DNA of 42,173 bases, from positions 1 to 42,173 of the forward strand of contig NZ_SPQT01000045.1 in the NCBI RefSeq assembly GCF_004571025.1, in the 5' to 3' direction. Below the pieces are notes generated by a model, which saw only the letters and a program-made list of their open reading frames with translations, made no database searches and was not told the origin of the DNA. Below, piece by piece: positions 36,758 to 42,173 of this stretch. Source of the DNA: Bradyrhizobium niftali. GTDB lineage: Bacteria; Pseudomonadota; Alphaproteobacteria; Rhizobiales; Xanthobacteraceae. Positions within the stretch are counted from its first letter, which is position 1; each line of letters begins with the position of its first letter. A program made the translations under genes and the position numbers.

Positions 36758-37435
36758 CTAATCGCGCTCTCTCAGCAGGGGCTTCTCATGCAAAACCGCG
36801 CTCAACAGCGAATTGTGGACCTCGATGTGCCCATTATAGCTGATGAGGCCCAGCCTGCGAAACTTGTTCATGAAATAGCTCACGCGGGATCGCGTCGTCC
36901 CGATCATCTCGGCCAATGTCTCCTGACTGATATTCGCGCTGATCGGCTGCGGACTGCCCTCCTTGCCAAAATTCGCGAGCAGCAACAACAGTCGAGCAAG
37001 CCGCCGCTCGCTCGAATTGAAGAGCTGGTCGATCAGGTCCTCCTCAATCCGACCGTTCCGGGTCAGAAGATAGGACATGAAGAGCTGTGAAAATTTCGGT
37101 TCGTCGCGAATAGCCGCCATCATCGCGTCTTTGGTGATTGACGTGATAACGCAATCTTCCATGGCTGTTGTTGTCGCGATGCGTAATGGATGACCATTCA
37201 TGCATCCTTCGCCAAAGAATTGGCCGGGCTCCAGAATTGCGACGACCGCTTCCTTGCCCTGCTCAGACACGACCGTTAGCTTGACCCTGCCTTTTTGAAT
37301 GTAAAACACCGAGTCTGCGACGTCGCCTTGCTCGAACACGTGCCGGTTTTTCGGAAGCTCGAGAAACGTTTTCCCTGCGCCCACTTTGGCGAGGAATTTT
37401 TGGGGGTCAAAGACGTCCTTGATTGGCTTTGCCAC
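36758..37435 (-). CDS. Crp/Fnr family transcriptional regulator (paralogue 2)
   Basis: The 225-residue protein starts at GTG 37435 (MAKPIKDVFDPQKFLAKVGA) behind AAGGAGG. Its barrel (HVFEQGDVADSVFYIQKGRV, EAVVAILEPGQFFGEGCMNG) and winged helix (NISQETLAEMIGTTRSRVSY) are nearly the same as paralogue 1 at 15.7-16.4 kb, including the TTRSRVS recognition helix. The two should therefore bind similar DNA. No FNR-type cysteines are seen. It converges with the broken AI-2E gene and lies downstream of the leader-controlled gene at 37668. Confidence 0.92.
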   Translation of the reverse strand: MAKPIKDVFDPQKFLAKVGAGKTFLELPKNRHVFEQGDVADSVFYIQKGRVKLTVVSEQGKEAVVAILEPGQFFGEGCMNGHPLRIATTTAMEDCVITSITKDAMMAAIRDEPKFSQLFMSYLLTRNGRIEEDLIDQLFNSSERRLARLLLLLANFGKEGSPQPISANISQETLAEMIGTTRSRVSYFMNKFRRLGLISYNGHIEVHNSLLSAVLHEKPLLRERD

Positions 37436-37667
37436 GGAAGCCTCCTTTGACTCGCAAACCTGCCCGATCTCGGTTAACTGCCAAGCGCCCGGGCACGAGC
37501 TGTTTTAGCCAGCTAATCACTTGCGGGGCTTGCTCCGTTCTCAGACATTACCTGCTGATTATCAGCAGTTCTACGGAAAAAAGCCCGACTTCTTTGAGCG
37601 CGTCAGTTCGCTGGCCGCCGGCGACAGAATGCTCGCCTCAGATCGGCGGAGCGAGGCAATGCGCGTC

Positions 37668-37889
37668 TTATGGGAGTGGCTCGCCGTCAGCCTGTCGCCT
37701 TCGGCGCACCGTTGGCTGTTTCGGTATCAGCCATTTCTTCATGTCTGCGGCGAAGCGAAGTTGCGGCGCGCTTCTGATGGCTTTGCATCGCATCAAGCCG
37801 GGCGGCAACTTCTCTGCCTGTGCCAAAGCCTCAGATGCCCGGGCAGCCCAATCGTTACGATCGAGATGATTGGGCGGTGATTCTGTCAT
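37668..37889 (-). CDS. Small hypothetical protein (73 aa) under leader copy G
   Basis: ATG 37889, behind AAGGA, starts MTESPPNHLDRNDWAARASE and continues ALAQAEKLPPGLMRCKAIRS, then LRFAADMKKWL and a basic tail. The helical, Ala-rich middle (ALAQAxKLPPGxxRxxAIR) is a pattern I recall in short Bradyrhizobium proteins. The open frame begins earlier (37973), but that part overlaps the leader. No domain name is known. It runs in the same direction as the Crp/Fnr gene 230 bases downstream, with no gene between. Confidence 0.65.
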   Translation of the reverse strand: MTESPPNHLDRNDWAARASEALAQAEKLPPGLMRCKAIRSAPQLRFAADMKKWLIPKQPTVRRRRQADGEPLP

Positions 37890-38046
37890 GTCATCCTTGT
37901 TACTTTGGGTCTCAAGCCGCTGCGTCGTGAATCGGGATGAGACGGAAGCACGATCGAACTCTCCGGTGTTCACGGATGCCGATGATCGTGGGGTGATGCG
38001 GCAGTATGCTGGTTCGGCAGCCCAGCCCCCTGGTCAATATTGCTCA
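37890..38046 (-). promoter_or_regulatory. Recurring leader, copy G (divergent form)
   Basis: On the minus strand: TGAGCAATATTGACCAG (38030-38046), then, 58 bases on, GAACACCGGAGAG (37959-37971) and GTGCTTCCGTC (37941-37951). The overall spacing matches the other copies, and CGGA/TCCG can form the second stem. The first stem is not convincing. The distance to the start codon is longer by about 35 bases. Confidence 0.5.
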
Positions 38047-38172
38047 CTCTTGTGCCATCTTATTTGTACGCCGGGGCCTCGTTATTCGAACCTTTGATCC
38101 CCATATTTAGGCAAGTTCGACCATCGAGGATGGTCGGAGATGGGCCGAGACTTTCAAACGAAAGGGCCCGGC

Positions 38173-38667
38173 ATGTTTAAATCTCAGCAGTATCGTGCAA
38201 AAGCAGCCGAGTACGACGAACTGATTAAGCGTTCGACCGACCCGGATGAGGTCCATAGATTTCAAAAGCTGCAGCACCGATTTGCCTCGCTCGCCGATAA
38301 CGAGCAGGGACTGGCGGACGAGTATGACAATGCTGTGCAGGTGGCGGAACAGGACCGATCGCACGGCGTAGCCCTTGAAGAGCTTATTCTGCGGTGTCTT
38401 GGCGCAGCCATCATCATGCAATGGAATGCTCTGCCGACGACGCTGCAACGGGAGATCTTCGACACCGCCGGGTCGATTGGCAAGTTACTGGAGACAGCGG
38501 CGCTCCGCGGCCAAATCGCCCGATTTCTTCACAACCACAAGGATGATGCCGGTCGCGGCAAATTGCCGTTAACAGAAGACATGCCTACCGATGCGAGATC
38601 GCGCACTTTGGCTCTGTCACGGTGGGACAACGAGGGAGGCGCAGTCCGCGATGGTCTGCCGATGTAA
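38173..38667 (+). CDS. Conserved hypothetical helical protein
   Basis: ATG 38173 (MFKSQQYRAKAAEYDELIKR) starts a 164-residue protein. The first half is a coiled-coil-like helix pair (DPDEVHRFQKLQHRFASLAD, NEQGLADEYDN). The second half has EELILRCLGAAIIMQWNALP and GKLLETAALRGQIARFLHNH. Both halves resemble short proteins I recall separately in rhizobia, so it may be a fusion of two families. An in-frame ATG at 38140 is possible. Function unknown; cytosolic. Confidence 0.68.
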   Translation: MFKSQQYRAKAAEYDELIKRSTDPDEVHRFQKLQHRFASLADNEQGLADEYDNAVQVAEQDRSHGVALEELILRCLGAAIIMQWNALPTTLQREIFDTAGSIGKLLETAALRGQIARFLHNHKDDAGRGKLPLTEDMPTDARSRTLALSRWDNEGGAVRDGLPM

Positions 38668-38694
38668 ATAAACGCCGATAACAGGAGAACTCCC

Positions 38695-39092
38695 ATGTCA
38701 CTTACACAGTTTCGAGTCGATGACGGACAACACACCATGGACGGGCTACGGCTTCTTGCTCGGGATGGAAATGAACAGATCGAGGCGTTCATGGGCCGGA
38801 AGGTGATGGACGTTTGGGCGGAGTCTGTCGAGCGTCGCGGACGACGACAAAGTCTGTTTCGCGATCAATACAATAAAGTCTGTTTCGCGATCAATACAAT
38901 GCCCTTGGCAGACTGAACCTTGCCGCACTTCAGCGGATTGTGAGTGCGAAATACGAGCGAGGCGCTGCATTCAATCGCCAGCATCCCTTTGTCGAGGTTC
39001 TATTCTCTGACGTTTCGGAAAGCGGCGAGACGTTAAATTTAAGTGAACTCGTGCGAGAGGAGTTGCCGCCGGCATTTCATAGGATGACCTGA
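38695..39092 (+). pseudogene. Conserved hypothetical gene broken by a 26-bp tandem duplication
   Basis: ATG 38695, behind AGGAG, starts MSLTQFRVDDGQHTMDGLRL and runs normally to QSLFRDQYN. There a 26-base segment is repeated exactly. The frame then gives KVCFAINTMPLAD and stops at 38916. Deleting one repeat unit restores ALGRLNLAALQRIVSAKYER, AAFNRQHPFVEVLFSDVSES and the end LPPAFHRMT at 39092, a coherent protein of 123 residues. It slightly recalls DUF1488-type proteins. It is reversible in principle if the duplication collapses. Confidence 0.75.
38849..38900 (+). repeat. Exact 26-bp tandem duplication inside a gene
   Basis: Bases 38849-38874 and 38875-38900 are identical (AAAGTCTGTTTCGC... 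ending CAATACAAT). The unit is not a multiple of three, so it shifts the reading frame of the gene at 38695. Confidence 0.95.
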
Positions 39093-39345
39093 AATTTGCG
39101 GCACGAGAGTGCCGCGAGAGATGCTGGCCGAGGCCGTCCGCAACATCCAACACGAGACAAAGCGCCCGCCGAGAGTGATCGCGGGCGAAGGCCTTCCTAC
39201 CTGAGTCCAATACCTGAGCCCAAAGAATTAAACGCCCGCCATGCGGGCGTCACTCTGCACGATATTGGTTCCTGCCAAGGGAACGACGCGCGCCCCGCCG
39301 CATTATCAATCATCGCGATAAACGCGATCTGAGGGATAACCCATC
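39093..39345 (+). terminator. Intergenic region with hairpin terminator at 39232-39250
   Basis: ACGCCCGC-CAT-GCGGGCGT is an 8-bp stem with no clear T tract. It separates the broken gene from the secreted-protein gene. No gene is visible in the rest. Confidence 0.55.
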
Positions 39346-39564
39346 ATGAAACGGTTTCTATTAATCGGAGTTGCAGCTTGCAGTTTTGCGCTCGTTCCAA
39401 TTCTGTCTGCATCGGCAATGCCGAGCGCAAATCCGAATGCACTTGTCGGCACCGACACCTCGATCATCCAGGTGCACGGCTGGGGCCATCACGGAGGCCG
39501 AGGTCATCACTACGGATGGGGTCGAGGCCATCACTACGGGTGGGCCCACCATCGTCGTTGGTGA
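39346..39564 (+). CDS. Small secreted His/Gly-rich protein (72 aa)
   Basis: A signal peptide (MKRFLLIGVAACSFALVPIL then SASAMPSA) is followed by a mature part of about 45 residues ending GWGHHGGRGHHYGWGRGHHY and GWAHHRRW. Two or three GHHYGW repeats give 9 His, which could bind nickel, zinc or copper in the periplasm. Similar leader-plus-His/Gly proteins are frequent in Bradyrhizobium. The role is unknown; metal buffering is an inference. A strong terminator follows. Confidence 0.75.
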   Translation: MKRFLLIGVAACSFALVPILSASAMPSANPNALVGTDTSIIQVHGWGHHGGRGHHYGWGRGHHYGWAHHRRW

Positions 39565-39596
39565 AGCATCACTGGCGAATGATGATGATTCTCGTG

Positions 39597-39626
39597 GAAG
39601 CCGCCAGTCTGGCGGCTTCGTTTTTT
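39597..39626 (+). terminator. Rho-independent terminator
   Basis: GAAGCCGCCA-GTC-TGGCGGCTTC, then G and TTTTTT. A strong bona fide terminator 33 bases after the secreted His/Gly-rich gene. Confidence 0.9.
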
Positions 39627-39712
39627 GCGACAGTTCGCATCGGAGGCACCGATTGGCCGGACGACAAGCATCAACGTGGCTCAACTGGCCGGTCAGCGAC
39701 TAACAAGCTCAG

Positions 39713-40243
39713 CTAGGTCTTACCTGGCACCCGTCCGGCCTCGATAGCAGCGACAAGCTCGGGCGCGAGGTGCGCGGACAAACGCTGAATGATGTTGAGC
39801 AACTGCAGGATTTCTTGCTCACGCAGGGCGTCAATCTTGTTGTGTAGCAATTCGATCTCTAGTTCAGCCTTCACGTTTATCCGGTAATCGTGTTCGGCGT
39901 GCCTGCGGTCAATCTCCGATTGCCGGTTCTGGCTCATCATGATGATGGGTGCTGCGTAGGCTGCTTGGAAAGAAAGCACCAGGTTGAGCAAGATAAAGGG
40001 ATAAGGGTCCCAGTGGTTGATGAATGCAATCATGTTCAGAATGATCCAAATGCCGAGTAAGACGCTTTGGATGATGATGAAGCGCCAGGAACCAACTGTT
40101 TCAGCGACCCGGTCGGCAAGCATCGCGCCCGGCGTCAGTGCGAGCTTGGGGACATTGCGGGCTGGCTTTTGCGACCGAAGGTCTCGCAATCGCTCTTGGT
40201 CTTCCTAGCTTAAATGCACTTTGTGGCTTTGCTCGTCGGTCAT
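39713..40243 (-). pseudogene. DUF1003 membrane protein with N-terminal TAG
   Basis: The body has the DUF1003 pattern: TVGSWRFIIIQSVLLGIWII, two membrane helices around LNLVLSFQAAYAAPIIMMSQ, NRQSEIDRRHAEHDYRINVK, AELEIELLHNKIDALREQEI. The natural start is probably ATG 40243 (MTDEQSHKVHLS). The frame then meets TAG at 40205-40207 and continues EDQERLRDLRSQKPARNV, exactly as expected if CAG (Gln) had changed to TAG. Internal restart at TTG 40189 would give 158 residues with both membrane helices, so partial function is possible. Confidence 0.8.
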
Positions 40244-40258
40244 TCGTCGCATCCACAG

Positions 40259-40399
40259 TTAAGAGAGGTCTTCCACACATAGAGGTTGCGCATCGCGTTT
40301 TGAACTAAGCTCGGCTCGGTCTAATTCCCGCTCTGTTCGAAATAAGTCGTGAATGATCTTGCAGAATTCCTGTTTCGTTAAAGTTTCGTGCGTGAGCAA
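40259..40399 (-). CDS. Possible small hypothetical protein (46 aa) upstream of DUF1003
   Basis: A frame from TTG 40399 reads MLTHETLTKQEFCKIIHDLF, then RTERELDRAELSSKRDAQPL and CVEDLS. Charged helical composition and a position a few bases before the DUF1003 start suggest a real first gene of that operon. The weak TTG start overlaps the dyad of leader copy H on the other strand (40393-40409), so the dyad would regulate both directions. No ribosome site is obvious. Confidence 0.35.
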   Translation of the reverse strand: MLTHETLTKQEFCKIIHDLFRTERELDRAELSSKRDAQPLCVEDLS

Positions 40400-40507
40400 T
40401 TTTGACCATAAGCTCGCCTTGCGCTGTGACATAGTAGTTTAGTGGTTCTCGGCATCTTTCGGTGACTGAGAGTGTTGTGCTCACGCCTGATCTTGGGGGC
40501 GGGCATC
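40393..40507 (+). promoter_or_regulatory. Recurring leader, copy H
   Basis: TGAGCAATTTTGACCAT (40393-40409), GGTGACTGAGAG (40461-40472, 51 bases later) and CTCACGCCTG (40480-40489). The second stem is GAGAG with CTCAC (one mismatch). The third is CGCC 40484-40487 with a GGCG inside GGGGGCGGGC, before ATG 40508. The first stem is not present. The diverged sequence fits the decayed gene that follows. Confidence 0.6.
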
Positions 40508-40588
40508 ATGCCCGAAATTCAGCCCAGCCAACTTCAGCCTGTCAAGTTGAGGTGCTGCTTCCAAACGAGCGCGGCAGACTCGCCTTAA
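40508..40588 (+). pseudogene. Degraded leader-controlled small gene
   Basis: ATG 40508 opens only 26 codons (MPEIQPSQLQPVKLRCCFQT). In the next 150 bases another frame reads ILRTLESSEDPMKSDVWHAW, which recalls the ADPM-S tail of the zinc-ribbon proteins at 19852 and 31891. I infer a frameshifted zinc-ribbon gene still carrying its leader. The evidence is modest. Confidence 0.4.
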
Positions 40589-40755
40589 AGCCATGAGTTC
40601 TGCGTGTTTAATTTCCCCGGTCCCAAGGGATGTCTGCAGGCGCACATCCTCCGGACTTTAGAAAGTTCGGAAGACCCTATGAAGTCGGACGTGTGGCACG
40701 CATGGATTGCGGGCGTCTGCCGACTCAAGTTCTTCGCGAATGAGGGAGGTCAGCT

Positions 40756-40902
40756 ATGGAGGAGTTCATTCACCGAGAGAACCTGGCCCTGTTCAAGAAA
40801 CGTCTTGCTGAACCGCACAGTGAAGCGGAGCGGGGAGTGCTCTTGAAGTTGCTGGCGGATGAGCAAGCGAAACAGCCTCCGCAGAAAAAGGGCGTTCTCT
40901 AG
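40756..40902 (+). CDS. Small conserved hypothetical protein (48 aa)
   Basis: ATG 40756, behind AGGGAGG, starts MEEFIHRENLALFKKRLAEP and continues HSEAERGVLLKLLADEQAKQ to PPQKKGVL. It shares the plan of the 55-residue protein at 21016 (M-x-x-(F/Y)-I-x-x-E-N-(L/I), then LLKLLADEQAK). Two amphipathic helices are likely. Such short proteins are very common in Bradyrhizobium and of unknown role. The excellent ribosome site supports expression. Confidence 0.72.
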   Translation: MEEFIHRENLALFKKRLAEPHSEAERGVLLKLLADEQAKQPPQKKGVL

Positions 40903-40956
40903 TTGCGTTGAAACTGCACTAAGGAACGGTCGCTCAGGAAAAATGAATATGGGTGC

Positions 40957-41140
40957 AGCACTCAGGCCCGATCTATAATTCTGATTACATCGGATGGCGT
41001 GTTCGCTCAACCGAAAACGGGGCTTGGTACTGGAGTGGTAAAAGCGCTGGCAAAAACAACTTGATGCTCAAGTGGTGACATTGAGCGGAGCTTTGGGAAC
41101 GAAAGTTTCGGTTACGCACGCCAAGTTTGCGGCCACGTAA
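40957..41140 (+). pseudogene. C-terminal fragment of a sensor histidine kinase, frameshifted
   Basis: The frame reads ARSIILITSDGVFAQPKTGL, then GTGVVKALAK. An extra A in a run of five near 41055 breaks the frame. Removing it restores QLDAQVVTLSGALGTKVSVT HAKFAAT to the stop at 41140. DGV, GLGTGVVKALAKQL and GTKVSVTH are the G1, G2 and end motifs of the HATPase domain of HWE/HisKA_2-type kinases. The rest of the kinase is absent, so it is a dead fragment. Confidence 0.65.
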
Positions 41141-41204
41141 TTTATGCGGGCACGCCGCACCCGAAGCGCGCCGAGGTCGTTGCTTGTTCGGAAGGATAAC
41201 CCCA

Positions 41205-42173
41205 ATGGTTGCCGCCAAACGACCTCCAGAGCGTTCCTCATTGACGCCCGTACCGGACGATAACCCGTCAGAGCCAAATGCCGCGGTGACGGAGGTCGTC
41301 GACGAGACGGAGATGCCGCTGCCATCCGATCCGCGCACGTTCTTTCTAGGTGGTTTATTCGCGCTGGCTGCCTTGGCGGCGCTCTACGTGGCGAGCTCGA
41401 TCATCCTTCCCGTCGTGCTCGCCCTCGTATTGAATCTCCTTCTTCAACCCGCTGTCCGTCTGTTGGGGCATGTGCATGTGCCTCGCGCGGTCGGAGCGCT
41501 CTTGACCGTCTTCCTGGTCATTGGAGCACTTGTAGGGCTCGTGGCGGCCTTATCGGTACCGGCCGCGACCTGGGCGGAGCGGCTGCCCGAGGGCATACCG
41601 CGCCTGGAGGCACACTTGGAGGTTATAAAAGGGCCAATCCAGGCTTTGCAAAAGATAATCCAACAGGCCGAGCAGGCGGCAGACGCTCCCCCTGGCCGGG
41701 GTTCGATCGTTTCGGTTCGCCGCGACCTTGGCATAACGGGCGCACTTTTCGCAGGGACGCGCTCCGTCCTCGATGGCCTGTTTACGACCGTCTTGGTGCT
41801 CTATTTTCTTTTGGTGGCCGGCAACATATTCCTTCGACGCGTCGTCGAAATCCTGCCGACGTTCAGCAACAAGCGGCAAGCCGTCGATATCTCTCAGCAG
41901 ATCCAGGAGGACATATCGGGCTATCTGGTGACGATCACGGCCATGAATGCCGCGGTGGGCGCCGCGACGGCGGCCGCGATGTATCTTTGCGGCCTGGGAG
42001 ATCCCTTGTTGTGGGGCACCACAGCCTTCCTGCTCAACTACATTCCAATTATAGGGCCGCTATTCGGGGTCTGCATCTTCGTGTTGGTCGGATTGCTGAG
42101 CTTCGAAAGCTTATGGTGGGCCTTGCTGCCACCGGCCATTTACCTTGGAATTCACCTGGTGGAGGGCGAAACA
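41205..42173 (+). CDS. AI-2E family transporter, paralogue 2 (3' end outside window)
   Basis: From ATG 41205 the frame is open to the window end (323 codons). It reads MVAAKRPPERSSLTPVPDDN, then the first helix FFLGGLFALAALAALYVASS, LLLQPAVRLLGHVHVPRAVG and a large soluble loop (VRRDLGITGALFAGTRSVLD). Later helices include LFTTVLVLYFLLVAGNIFL and LNYIPIIGPLFGVCIFVLVG. This is the AI-2E/PerM permease family of the inner membrane. Known members export AI-2 or other small molecules or exchange ions; the substrate here is unknown. It is about 90% identical by eye to the broken gene at 35415, so it is the intact copy of a duplication. Confidence 0.9.
   Translation, partial: MVAAKRPPERSSLTPVPDDNPSEPNAAVTEVVDETEMPLPSDPRTFFLGGLFALAALAALYVASSIILPVVLALVLNLLLQPAVRLLGHVHVPRAVGALLTVFLVIGALVGLVAALSVPAATWAERLPEGIPRLEAHLEVIKGPIQALQKIIQQAEQAADAPPGRGSIVSVRRDLGITGALFAGTRSVLDGLFTTVLVLYFLLVAGNIFLRRVVEILPTFSNKRQAVDISQQIQEDISGYLVTITAMNAAVGAATAAAMYLCGLGDPLLWGTTAFLLNYIPIIGPLFGVCIFVLVGLLSFESLWWALLPPAIYLGIHLVEGET

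Noticed and set aside
36569..37090. 173-codon plus-strand frame opposite Crp/Fnr paralogue 2
   Set aside because: Its right half is the antisense shadow of the Crp/Fnr gene. The same artefact occurs opposite paralogue 1 near 15695-15931.

Overview
The window looks like a chromosomal accessory region from a Bradyrhizobium-type alphaproteobacterium (Bradyrhizobiaceae). This rests on a GroEL that begins MSAKEVKFGVDAR and ends in a GGM-rich tail, on DUF1236, DUF1003 and phasin proteins of the kinds common in that group, and on GC-rich codon use. The call comes from remembered family features, not from a search.

Layout. 0-6.3 kb is mobile DNA: DUF736 genes of the kind carried by integrative elements, an IS110 transposase, a chimeric IS481/IS630 transposase and an XRE regulator. 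It ends at a 3' fragment of an initiator tRNA gene (6234-6287) that probably marks an island boundary. 6.3-16.4 kb holds a CelD/BcsL-like acetyltransferase, a frameshifted tyrosine recombinase, a 1131-residue SAM-cyclase-ATPase-TPR protein, two Crp/Fnr regulators and small proteins. 16.5-23.1 kb mixes tiny zinc-ribbon genes, a membrane diguanylate cyclase with a 3' frameshift, a direct repeat of about 280 bp, decayed fragments and a truncated serine recombinase. 23.4-25.7 kb is groES-groEL behind a CIRCE-like operator. 26-31.4 kb holds a HlyD-like protein translationally coupled to a GT2 synthase with a PilZ-like tail, the arrangement of a c-di-GMP-controlled glucan synthase. 31.6-42.2 kb carries small stress-type genes (phasin, DUF1236, DUF1003, zinc ribbons), a third Crp/Fnr regulator and two paralogous AI-2E-type permeases.

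The most unusual signal is a leader found eight times between 16.7 and 40.5 kb, on both strands. In gene orientation a full copy reads: a dyad close to TGAGCAATATTGACCAG, 52-61 nt of spacer, GGTGACTGAGAG, then (G)CTCCCGCC, a short hairpin and a start codon. Paired segments vary in compensating ways (CACCG/CGGTG becomes CGCCG/CGGCG; GAGAG/CTCCC becomes GGGAG/CTCCC), and a third hairpin can hold the Shine-Dalgarno sequence. Most copies precede genes of 26-73 codons, several encoding zinc ribbons. I infer a shared regulatory RNA plus operator controlling a small-protein regulon, perhaps linked to the Crp/Fnr paralogues next to two copies.

A second theme is decay. Many genes carry one disabling event each: single-base frameshifts, in-frame TAG codons or a 26-bp duplication. 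Either the region is degenerating or the assembly has uncorrected errors.
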